Source of the DNA: Gemmatirosa kalamazoonensis
GTDB taxonomy: Bacteria; Gemmatimonadota; Gemmatimonadetes; Gemmatimonadales; Gemmatimonadaceae
Assembly (NCBI RefSeq): GCF_000522985.1
Contig: NZ_CP007128.1
Location: 4,758,220-4,822,219, forward strand
Length of the DNA stretch: 64,000 nt
Direction of reading: 5' to 3'
In this document: positions 1 to 8,342 of the stretch, one piece after another
Numbering within the stretch: the first letter of the stretch is position 1
Layout of the letters: each line of letters opens with the position of its first letter
Notes under the pieces: generated by a model
Database searches by the model: none
Seen by the model: only the letters and a program-made list of their open reading frames with translations
What the model was told of the DNA's origin: nothing
Program-made: the position numbers and the translations under genes

Positions 1-2
1 TA

Positions 3-1481
3 GGCGCCGCGGACGCGACGCCGGTGTGGGTCGCCGAGGCGCGCACGCGTCGGTCGCGCTGGCTCGTCGCGGGCGCGGCCGCCGTCGTGATCGTCGGCGC
101 GGCGGGCGCGTTCGCGATCTCGCGTGGCGCGTCGCGTCTCGTGCCGATCGCCGCGCAGACGGACGCCCGTCGCCCCGCGATCGAGGTGCCGGCGACACGG
201 CCGGTGCCCGACGCGGCGCCCGCGCTCGACTCCGCGCAGATCCCCGCGCCGTCGCCGACGTCGGCGCCGCCGAGCGCGGCGAACGTCGCCGCGAGCGTGC
301 AGGCGCGCGAGGCCGCCGTGACGCCGACCCCGACGCCGGACACCGCGCCCAACGCCCCTGCCGCCGCGCCCGCGCCCGCGGCGGTGCCCGCGGCGGTGCC
401 CGCGGCGGTGCCCGCGCCTCTCCCCGTCGAGCGCTCGACGATCGCCGTCGGCGGACGCCACACGTGCGCGCTCGGCGGCAGCGGCCGCGCGTACTGCTGG
501 GGAGCGAACGACCGTGGCCAGCTCGGCGCCGACGACGCCGAGGGGCGCGCGACGCCGGTCCCCGTCGCGAGCGACGTGCAGTTCGCCGAGATCGCCGCGG
601 GCGTCGCGCACACGTGCGCGCTCACGTCCACCGGCGACGCGTACTGCTGGGGGAACGACGAGCACGGGGAGCTCGGCGACGCGACGACGAGCAGCCGCGA
701 TGCACCGGTGCGGGTCGCGGGCGGGCTCCGCTTCCGCGTGCTCCGCACGGGACTCTCGCACACCTGCGGCGTGACCATCGACGGCGGCGTCGCGTGCTGG
801 GGCGCGAACGGATCCGGCCAGCTCGGCGACGGCACGACGGCGACGCACACCACGCCGGTGCTCGCGACGACCGGGTCGGCGCGCTTCACGACCATCGCCG
901 CGGGGTGGCGCCACAGCTGCGCGCTCACGTCCGACGGCATCGCGTTCTGCTGGGGCGCGAACGACGACGGGCAGTTGGGCGACGGCACGCACGACGCCAA
1001 GCGCGTCGCGACGCCGGTCGCCGGCGGGCTCCGCTTCGTCGACATCGCGGCGGGCAGCGCGCACACCTGCGCGCTCACCGCTGCCGGCGAGGTGTACTGC
1101 TGGGGGCGGAACGCGTACGGGCAGTTAGGCACCGGCGGCGGCGGCGACCGCGCGACGCCGACGCGCGTCGACGCGCCGATGCGCTTCGCGTCGGTCGCTG
1201 CGGGGAGCGTGCACTCCTGCGCGCGCACCGGGGCCGGCGTCGTCATGTGCTGGGGGCGCAACGTCTACGGCCAGCTCGGCGACGGCACGACCGTCGACCG
1301 CACGTCGCCGGTGCGGGTGCCGGGTACGTTCACGAGCATCGACGCGACGGGCGCCCACACCTGCGGCACGACCGCCGCGGGCGGCGTCGCGTGCTGGGGC
1401 TACAACGTCGAGGGACAGCTCGGCGACGGCACGCGCACGCATCACGCGTCGCCGACGTACCTCGAGAAGGCGCTACCATGA
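3..1481 (+). CDS. Membrane-anchored RCC1-repeat protein (5' end outside window)
   Basis: The frame is open to the left edge, so this is the C-terminal part (492 codons visible) of a longer protein; a GTG at 24 is a possible but unconvincing start. After a short cytoplasmic stretch there is a basic-flanked hydrophobic segment (RSRWLVAGAAAVVIVGAAGA), then about 90 residues of Pro/Ala-rich linker, then seven RCC1/BNR-like blades. Each blade has an H-[TS]-C and a C-W-G cysteine plus a GQLGDGT-type turn, so each blade could hold one disulfide. This suggests an exported beta-propeller tethered to the membrane. In related bacteria such propellers can be the outer part of Ser/Thr kinases; an upstream kinase domain is a guess. 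It ends in an ATGA overlap with the next gene, so the four genes to 8261 look translationally coupled. Confidence 0.8.
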   Translation, partial: GAADATPVWVAEARTRRSRWLVAGAAAVVIVGAAGAFAISRGASRLVPIAAQTDARRPAIEVPATRPVPDAAPALDSAQIPAPSPTSAPPSAANVAASVQAREAAVTPTPTPDTAPNAPAAAPAPAAVPAAVPAAVPAPLPVERSTIAVGGRHTCALGGSGRAYCWGANDRGQLGADDAEGRATPVPVASDVQFAEIAAGVAHTCALTSTGDAYCWGNDEHGELGDATTSSRDAPVRVAGGLRFRVLRTGLSHTCGVTIDGGVACWGANGSGQLGDGTTATHTTPVLATTGSARFTTIAAGWRHSCALTSDGIAFCWGANDDGQLGDGTHDAKRVATPVAGGLRFVDIAAGSAHTCALTAAGEVYCWGRNAYGQLGTGGGGDRATPTRVDAPMRFASVAAGSVHSCARTGAGVVMCWGRNVYGQLGDGTTVDRTSPVRVPGTFTSIDATGAHTCGTTAAGGVACWGYNVEGQLGDGTRTHHASPTYLEKALP

Positions 1482-4400
1482 TCGGACGCGCTCTGGCTCG
1501 CAGGCTCGGTCGTGCGCTCGTGGCGGCCGCGCTGGCCGCGGCGACGGCGTGTGGCGGTGGTGCGGGCGCCGACGGCGGCATCACCGGCGCCACGGTCGTC
1601 GGCACGGTCGCGGCGGTGTCGATCTCCAGCCCGACGGTGACGCTGGAGGTCGGCGGCTCGACGACGCTGCAGGCGCAGGCGCTCGATCCGCAGGGGCACG
1701 CGCTTCCCCGCTCCATCGTCTGGTCCAGCAGCGACACGACGATCGTGCGCGTGTCGAGCGACGGACGCGTGACCGGCGTCGCGGTGGGCCGCGCGGAGGT
1801 CGCGGCGAACGTCGAGGGCAAGTTCACGAAGGCCACCGTCACCGTCGGCCCGCGCGCCGTGGCGACGGTGCAGCTCTCGCCCGACGCGGCACGTCTGATG
1901 GTCGGCGCGCGCATGACGCTCGTCGCGCACACGCTGCACGCCGACGGGAGCGAGCTGACGGGACGCGTCGTCACGTGGACGACGACCGACCCGCGCATCG
2001 TGTCGGTGGACAGCGTGGGGACGATCGAGGGACGCGCGCCCGGCGTCGCGACGGTCACGGCGACGAGCGAGGGACACGTCGCATCCGTGGGCGTCACCGT
2101 CGTCGCGGTGCCGGTGGCGGCGCTCGCCGTCGCGCCGGCGACCGACACGCTGGTCGTCGGCCAGTCGACGCAGCTCTCGGCGACGGCGACCGACTCGGCG
2201 GGCGGCGTGCTCGCGGGTCGCACGATCGCGTGGAGCTCGAGCGACCCGGCCGTCGCGTCGGTGTCGTCGTCGGGGCTCGTGCTCGCCGCGGCGCCGGGCG
2301 CCGTGGACGTGACCGCGTCCGCCGAGGGACGCAGCGCTGCCGCGCACGTCGTCGTCGTCGCGCGTCCCGTCGCGTCGGTGATCGTGTCGCCGAGCAGCTC
2401 GTCGCTCGCGGTGGGCGACACGCTGCGGCTCGAGGCGCTCGTGACCGACGCGTCCGGTGCCGTGCTCGCGGGCCGCGCCGTCGCGTTCGCGTCGTCCGAC
2501 ACCACCGTGGCGCGCGTGAGTGCGGACGGCGTCGTCACGGCGACGGGGCTCGGCTCGGCGACCATCACGGCGACGAGCGGCAGCGCGACCGGCACGGCGA
2601 CGGTGACCGTGGCTCCGGCGAACGTCGCGTCGCTCGACCTGCAGCCGGCGGCCGCGTCGCTCACCGTGGGCGACACGCTCACCGTGCGCGCGACGGCGCT
2701 CGACGCGGCGGGGCACGCGCTCGCCGGCCGCGTCATCACATGGACGAGCGGCGCGCCGGGCGTGGTGTCCGCCGCGCCTAACGGCAAGCTGACCGCGCTC
2801 GGCGCCGGCACCGCGGTGATCCTCGCGACGTCGGGGCGCGCCTCGGCGACGATGACCGTCACCGTGCGCGCCGTGCCCGCGGCCGGCGTGCGCATCCTGC
2901 CCTCGTCGCTCGTCATGCTCGTCGGCGACGCGCGCGACCTCGCGGCGACCGCGGTCGACGCCGGCGGCAACGCGCTGCCGTACCCGATCACGTTCGCGTC
3001 GAGCGACGAGCGGGTCGCCGTCGTGTCGAGCGCGGGACGGGTGCTCGCGCTCGCGCTGGGCACGGTGCAGATCACCGCGTCGGCGGGCGGCGCGCAGGGC
3101 ACGGCGACGGTGAGCGTGGTGCCGGACCCCGTCGTCGCCGTCGCGGTGAGCGGCATGCCGCCGTCGCTGCTGCCCGGCGCGACGGCGCAGCTCTCCGCCG
3201 CCGCGACGAACCGCTTCGGTACCGCGGTCACCGGCCGCCCCGTGACGTGGGCGACGAGCGACGCCGCGGTCGCCACCGTGTCGCCCGGCGGCCTCGTGAC
3301 CGCGGTCGGCGCGGGGAGCGCCGTGATCTCGGCGACGATCGACGGCGTCACCGGCTCGACCACCGCGAGCGTGTCGCAGGTGCCGGTGGCGCGGGTGACG
3401 ATCGCGTTAGGCACCGGATCGCTCCAGCCCGCGCAGACGACGCAGGCGACGGCCACGGCGTACGACGCCGCGGGCAACGCGCTCGCCGGGCGCGCGTTCG
3501 CGTTCACGACGAGCAACGCCGCGGTCGCGACCGTGTCCGCGTCGGGCGTCGTGACCGCCGTCGCCGACGGCACCGCGACGATCACGGCGTCCGCCGGCGG
3601 GCAGAGCGCGTCGGCCACCGTGACCGTCACGACGCCGGCGACGCCACCGCCGCCGCCCCCACCACCGCCGTCCGTGGCGACGGTGGCCGTGTCGCTCGCG
3701 TCGCCGAGCCTCACGGTGGGACAGGGGACCGCCGCGACCGCGACGCTGCGCGATGCGAGCGGCAACGTGCTCACCGGCCGGCCGGTGACGTGGGCGACGT
3801 CCGACCCCGCCATCGCCACCGTGTCGACGACCGGCGCCGTGACCGCGGTCGCCGCCGGAACCGCCACGATCAGCGCGACGAGCGGCGGCGTGACGGGCAG
3901 CGCGACGCTCACCGTGACCGCCGTCTCGCCGCCGCCACCGCCCCCACCGCCGGCGGTCGCGTCCATCACGGTGTCGTTAGGCACTGCGAGTCTTCCGCTC
4001 GGGAACGCGACGCTCGCGACGGCGACGGTGCGCGACGCCGCCGGCAACGTGCTCACCGGACGCACGGTGACATGGGCGAGCTCCGATCTCACGGTCGCGA
4101 CGGTCGCGCCGAGCGGCGCCGTGATCGGCGTCGGCCTCGGCAGCGCGACGATCTCGGCGACGAGCGGCGGCGTGACCGGCTCCGCGTCGGTGACGGTCGT
4201 CGCGCAGGCGCCCGCGCCGGTGGCTGCGATCAGCGTGTCGTTGGGCAGCGCGAGCCTCGTCGTGGGACAGAGCACGGGCGCGACGGCGACGCTGCGCGAC
4301 GCGGCCGGCAACGTGCTCACCGGCCGGCCCATCGCGTGGACGACGTCGAACGCATCGGTCGCGACGGTGTCGTCGAGCGGCCAGGTCGTCGCGGTCGCGC

Positions 4401-5563
4401 CGGGAACGGCGACGATCACCGCGACGAGCGGCAGCGCGAGCGGGTCGGCGTCGCTCACGGTCAGCGCGCCGCCGCCGGCGCCGGTGGCGACGGTCTCGGT
4501 GTCGTTGGGCGCGTCGTCGCTCGTCACGGGTGGCAGCACCACCGCGTCGGCCACGCTGCGTGACGCGGCGGGGAACGTGCTCACCGGACGTCCGGTCACG
4601 TGGGCGTCGTCGGACGCGTCGATCGCCACGGTGTCGGCGAGCGGCGGCGTCACGGCGGTGGCGCCGGGAACCGTCACGATCAGCGCGACGAGCGGCGGCG
4701 TCACGGGGTCCGCGACGCTCACCGTGACGGCACCGCCGCCGGCGCCGGTGGCGTCGATCGCGGTGTCGTTGGGCAGCACGAGCCTCACCGTCGGCAGCGC
4801 GACCTCCGCGACGGCGACGCTGCGGGATGCCGCCGGCAACGTGCTCACCGGGCGCCCGCTGACGTGGGCGAGCTCCGATCCCACGGTGGCGACGGTGTCG
4901 CCGAGCGGCGGCGTGATCGCGGTCGGCGTCGGCAGCGCGACGATCTCGGCGACGAGCGGGGGCGTCACCGGATCCGCCGCGCTCACGGTGACCGCGCCGC
5001 CGCCGGCGCCGGTCGCCGCGGTGTCCGTCACGCTCGGCGCGTCGACGCTCGCGATCGGCGCGACGACGACGGCGACCGCCACGCTGAGCGACGCGAGCGG
5101 CAACGTCCTCACGGGACGCCCGATCGCGTGGACGAGCTCCGACCCGTCGATCGCGACGGTGTCGTCGTCGGGCGTCGTCACGGCGGTGAGCGCCGGGTCG
5201 GCATCGATCACGGCGACGAGCGGCGGCGTGAGCGGCTCGGCGGGCGTGACGGTGCAACAGCCGCCGCCTCCGCCGGCCCCCGTCGTCGCGCGCATCGACG
5301 TGCGTCCCGGCGCGATCAACCTGAAGAGCGGCAAGACGCCGAAGGACGCGGCGGACATGGCCGCCATCGCGTACGATGCGAGCGACAACGTGATCCTGAC
5401 GGCGAAGTTCACGTGGTCGATCGACGATCCGTCGGTCGCCGCGCTCAACGTGAACTCGCTCCTCAGCAACCTCGCGACGGTGGTCGCGCTGAACGACGGC
5501 GACGCCGTGGTCACGGTGCGCTCCGGCAGCGTCAGCGCGACCGTGAAAGTGAAGGTGCGATGA
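1478..5563 (+). CDS. Giant BIG2 (bacterial Ig-like group 2) repeat lipoprotein
   Basis: A 1361-residue protein starting in the ATGA overlap with the RCC1 gene. The N-terminus is a lipoprotein signal (basic start, hydrophobic core, lipobox ending ATAC at about residue 27). The rest is a string of about 14 BIG2 Ig-like domains (pattern VASVxVSPxxxxLxVGxxx then TWxSSDPxVATVSxxGxVTAV) and a divergent C-terminal module with a KSGKTPKDAAD insertion. From about nt 3640 the domains are separated by Pro-rich linkers and are much more alike than the first eight, consistent with recent tandem duplication. BIG2 domains are extracellular adhesion or spacer modules. The role is inferred as a surface-anchored stalk or adhesin; no catalytic domain is visible. 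Confidence 0.88.
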   Translation: MIGRALARRLGRALVAAALAAATACGGGAGADGGITGATVVGTVAAVSISSPTVTLEVGGSTTLQAQALDPQGHALPRSIVWSSSDTTIVRVSSDGRVTGVAVGRAEVAANVEGKFTKATVTVGPRAVATVQLSPDAARLMVGARMTLVAHTLHADGSELTGRVVTWTTTDPRIVSVDSVGTIEGRAPGVATVTATSEGHVASVGVTVVAVPVAALAVAPATDTLVVGQSTQLSATATDSAGGVLAGRTIAWSSSDPAVASVSSSGLVLAAAPGAVDVTASAEGRSAAAHVVVVARPVASVIVSPSSSSLAVGDTLRLEALVTDASGAVLAGRAVAFASSDTTVARVSADGVVTATGLGSATITATSGSATGTATVTVAPANVASLDLQPAAASLTVGDTLTVRATALDAAGHALAGRVITWTSGAPGVVSAAPNGKLTALGAGTAVILATSGRASATMTVTVRAVPAAGVRILPSSLVMLVGDARDLAATAVDAGGNALPYPITFASSDERVAVVSSAGRVLALALGTVQITASAGGAQGTATVSVVPDPVVAVAVSGMPPSLLPGATAQLSAAATNRFGTAVTGRPVTWATSDAAVATVSPGGLVTAVGAGSAVISATIDGVTGSTTASVSQVPVARVTIALGTGSLQPAQTTQATATAYDAAGNALAGRAFAFTTSNAAVATVSASGVVTAVADGTATITASAGGQSASATVTVTTPATPPPPPPPPPSVATVAVSLASPSLTVGQGTAATATLRDASGNVLTGRPVTWATSDPAIATVSTTGAVTAVAAGTATISATSGGVTGSATLTVTAVSPPPPPPPPAVASITVSLGTASLPLGNATLATATVRDAAGNVLTGRTVTWASSDLTVATVAPSGAVIGVGLGSATISATSGGVTGSASVTVVAQAPAPVAAISVSLGSASLVVGQSTGATATLRDAAGNVLTGRPIAWTTSNASVATVSSSGQVVAVAPGTATITATSGSASGSASLTVSAPPPAPVATVSVSLGASSLVTGGSTTASATLRDAAGNVLTGRPVTWASSDASIATVSASGGVTAVAPGTVTISATSGGVTGSATLTVTAPPPAPVASIAVSLGSTSLTVGSATSATATLRDAAGNVLTGRPLTWASSDPTVATVSPSGGVIAVGVGSATISATSGGVTGSAALTVTAPPPAPVAAVSVTLGASTLAIGATTTATATLSDASGNVLTGRPIAWTSSDPSIATVSSSGVVTAVSAGSASITATSGGVSGSAGVTVQQPPPPPAPVVARIDVRPGAINLKSGKTPKDAADMAAIAYDASDNVILTAKFTWSIDDPSVAALNVNSLLSNLATVVALNDGDAVVTVRSGSVSATVKVKVR

Positions 5564-7173
5564 CGCGTCGGCGCCTCGCGGTGGGCGCCGCGCTGGCGCT
5601 CGCCGCCTGCTCGAGCACGGCGAGCGATCCGATCGACGCGGCGAGCGTCGAGCTGTCGGCATCGACGCTCACCGTCGTCGCCGGCGCGGACGCGCCGCTC
5701 ACCGCGCGCGTGCGCGACGCCGGCGGCCGCGACGTCGGCGGCACGGTGGTGTGGACGACGCGCGACGCGGGCATCGCGGCGGTCACGTCGTCGGCCTCGA
5801 GCACGGGGATCGTGCGCGGCGTCGCTCCGGGAACCACCCAGGTCGCCGCGAACTTCGCTGGCCGCTACGCCGTCGCCACGGTCACCGTCACGCCGCGGCC
5901 GGTCGCGTCCGTCGTCGTGCAGCCGTCGACGGTGGACCTGCGCGTCGGCGGCACGGCGCAGCTCCGCGCACGCACGCTCGACGCGGCGGGCGGCGAGCTG
6001 ACGGGGCGCACGGTGACGTTCGCGTCGAACGCCGCCGCCGTCGCGACGGTCGCGCCGGACGGGCTGGTGACGGCCGTGGCGCCGGGGACGGCGTCGATCA
6101 CCGTCGCGAGCGAGGGGCGCACCGCGCTCGTCGCCGTCACCGTGACCCCGATCCCGGTCGCCTCGGTCACCGTCGCGCCGTCGGCGCCGTCGATTCCGTT
6201 AGGCGGTACCGTGCAGCTCGCGGCCACGACGCTCGACTCGCTCGGCCGACCGCTCGCCGGGCGCGCCGTGACGTGGACGTCGAGCGACCAGGCGGTGGCC
6301 ACGGTCTCCTCGGGCGGGCTGGCGACGGGCACCGGCGTCGGCACCGCGCGCATCACCGCGACGATCGAGGGGCGCTCGGCGAGCGCCACGCTCACCGTGC
6401 TCCCCCGCCCCGTCGCGTCGGTCACGCTGTCGCTCGCGAGCACCACGCTCGCCGAGGGCGATACCGCGCGCCTCGCCGTCAGGCTCGCCGACGCGCAGGG
6501 GCAGCCGCTGAGCGGACGCGACGTGACGTTCGCGAGCGACGCGCCGAACGTCGCCCGCGTGAGCGCGACGGGGCTCGTGACGGCCGTCGCCGCGGGAACG
6601 GCGACGCTGTCGGCGACGAGCGAGGGCGTGCGCGGCACGGTCGTCGTCCGCGTGACCGCGCTCGCCGTCGCGGCGGTGCGCGTCAGCCCCGACACCACGC
6701 GGCTCGCCGTCGGCGCGACGGCGCGGCTCACCGCGACGCCGCTCACCGCCGGCGGCGCGCCGATCGCCGGCCGCACGATCGCGTGGACGAGCGGAGCGCC
6801 CGGCGTGGCGACCGTGGCGAGCGACGGCACGGTCACCGCGCTGTCCGGCGGCGTCGCGGTGATCTTCGCGCAGACGGGTGGCGTCGTGGGCCAGGCCGTG
6901 GTGATCGTGCAGGCGCCGACGGTGCAGCGCGTGATCGTCTCGCCGGGCACCGCGTCGACCCCCGTCGGGTCGTCCGTGACGCTCGTCGCGACGCCGGTCG
7001 ACGCGGCGGGTGCGACGATCACGGGACTTCCCGTCACGTGGTCGACGAGCGACGCATCGGTCGCCATCGTATCGAGCAGCGGCCGCGTCGTGGGCCTCGC
7101 CGTCGGCACCGTCACCATCGGCGCCGCGAGCGGCGGCGCGACCGGCACCGCGACGGTGACGATCACGCCGTGA
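5560..7173 (+). CDS. BIG2-repeat lipoprotein
   Basis: A 537-residue protein whose ATG overlaps the stop of the preceding giant BIG2 gene (ATGA). It has a lipoprotein signal peptide with lipobox LAAC at about residue 17, followed by six BIG2 Ig-like domains. The repeats are diverged from each other and lack the Pro-rich linkers of the neighbouring protein. It is probably an outer-surface partner or shorter paralogue of the upstream lipoprotein. The run of overlaps from 1478 to 7173 argues for coordinated, roughly stoichiometric translation. No ligand can be named from sequence. Confidence 0.85.
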   Translation: MTRRRLAVGAALALAACSSTASDPIDAASVELSASTLTVVAGADAPLTARVRDAGGRDVGGTVVWTTRDAGIAAVTSSASSTGIVRGVAPGTTQVAANFAGRYAVATVTVTPRPVASVVVQPSTVDLRVGGTAQLRARTLDAAGGELTGRTVTFASNAAAVATVAPDGLVTAVAPGTASITVASEGRTALVAVTVTPIPVASVTVAPSAPSIPLGGTVQLAATTLDSLGRPLAGRAVTWTSSDQAVATVSSGGLATGTGVGTARITATIEGRSASATLTVLPRPVASVTLSLASTTLAEGDTARLAVRLADAQGQPLSGRDVTFASDAPNVARVSATGLVTAVAAGTATLSATSEGVRGTVVVRVTALAVAAVRVSPDTTRLAVGATARLTATPLTAGGAPIAGRTIAWTSGAPGVATVASDGTVTALSGGVAVIFAQTGGVVGQAVVIVQAPTVQRVIVSPGTASTPVGSSVTLVATPVDAAGATITGLPVTWSTSDASVAIVSSSGRVVGLAVGTVTIGAASGGATGTATVTITP

Positions 7174-8261
7174 GCCTCACGCCTAACGACGCCTCGATGA
7201 TCCGCCGCACTGCCGCCGTCATTCTCGCCACGCTGCTCCTCTCCACGCACGCGGTCGCGCAGACGCTCGCACCGAAGCGCACGCTGCCGCTGCCGCCGCC
7301 GGGCTGCGCGCGCGCCGTCGCCGCGGCCACGCCGCGCCAGGACAACGCCGAGGCCCGCCGGCTCGCGGCGCAGGGGCGCGAGGCGGCGCTCGTGGGCGAC
7401 CGCAGCGGGGCGCGCGACGCGTTCCGCCGCGCCGCCGCGCTCGACCCGAACGACGACCAGATCGCCTACGCGTTAGGCCGCGCCGACGAGGAGCTCGGCG
7501 ACGCCGCGGCCGCCGTCGTCGACTACTGCCGCTATCTCGCGCTGTCGCCGACGGGACGCGACGCCGACGACGTGCAGCAGCGCGTGCTCCGGCTCTCGCC
7601 GGCGGGTACCGCGGACGCCGCGCGGCGCGCCCAGGAGCGCTTCCGCGCCGGCCTCGCCGCGCTCGACGCCGGCCGGTGGGAGGCCGCCGCGGCGGCGTTC
7701 GACGAGACCGTGCGCCTCGCGCCGCCCGCGCCGGAAGCGGTGTACGACCGCGCCATCGCGCGGCTTCGGCTCGGCCGGCGCGACGCCGCCGCGCGCGACC
7801 TCGAGGCGTACCTCACGGCGTCGCAGTCGGCGGACGACCGCGCGGCGGTGCTCCGCGCGCTCGACGCGCTCCGCCGCCCGACGTACGACGCGTCGACGGC
7901 GCTCGTGCGCGGGCTGGTGTTCCCCGGGCTCGGCCAGTTCTACACGGGGCGGCCCGCGCTCGGCGTCGTCGCCGTCGGACTCGCGGGCGCCGCGGTGGGC
8001 GGCGCGCTGTACGAGCGGACGGTGGTGCGCGATCGCACGTTCCTCGACGCGTTCGGCCGCCCGTACACGCAGGCGGTGCCGGAGCGCGAGCGCCCGTACG
8101 TCGTGCCGTCGATCGCCGCGGGGGCCGGCGTGTGGCTGCTCGCCGCGCTCGAGGCGCGACATCACGCCGGCGCGTCGACGGCGAGCGCGCGACGCGTCGG
8201 CGCGGCACCGGTGGTGTCACCGCGGGGACGCGCGGGCGTGCAGGTGCGCGCGACGTTCTGA
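7170..8261 (+). CDS. Exported TPR protein with C-terminal membrane segments
   Basis: I chose the GTG at 7170 because it overlaps the previous TGA (GTGA), like the other couplings here; an ATG at 7197 gives the same signal peptide (IRRTAAVILATLLLSTHAVAQ). The mature part has a TPR-like helical region (residues about 60-230: GREAALVGDRSGARDAFRRA, then a YALGRADEELGD repeat). A C-terminal region follows with two hydrophobic segments and the motif PGLGQFYTGRP, typical of DUF5683/TM2-like membrane proteins. It closes the RCC1-BIG2-BIG2 cluster and may be the periplasmic or membrane assembly factor for these surface proteins; that role is inference. Confidence 0.75.
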   Translation: MSLTPNDASMIRRTAAVILATLLLSTHAVAQTLAPKRTLPLPPPGCARAVAAATPRQDNAEARRLAAQGREAALVGDRSGARDAFRRAAALDPNDDQIAYALGRADEELGDAAAAVVDYCRYLALSPTGRDADDVQQRVLRLSPAGTADAARRAQERFRAGLAALDAGRWEAAAAAFDETVRLAPPAPEAVYDRAIARLRLGRRDAAARDLEAYLTASQSADDRAAVLRALDALRRPTYDASTALVRGLVFPGLGQFYTGRPALGVVAVGLAGAAVGGALYERTVVRDRTFLDAFGRPYTQAVPERERPYVVPSIAAGAGVWLLAALEARHHAGASTASARRVGAAPVVSPRGRAGVQVRATF

Positions 8262-8342
8262 TCGGTTGCGCAGCGTCGTCTGGCGGCGCGCCGCGCCCAC
8301 CAGTACGATCCTCGCCACCACGCGCATCACTCGGAGGATCGC

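Noticed and set aside
26-1477. N-terminal extension of the giant BIG2 gene running through the RCC1 gene
   Set aside because: It is a frame shadow rich in Arg with no domain; the lipoprotein signal at 1478 with an ATGA overlap is a convincing start.
1330-5514. A 1394-codon open frame antisense to the BIG2 gene
   Set aside because: Long antisense frames are expected over repetitive high-GC coding DNA; it mirrors the BIG2 repeat period and has no signal, ribosome site or recognisable domain.
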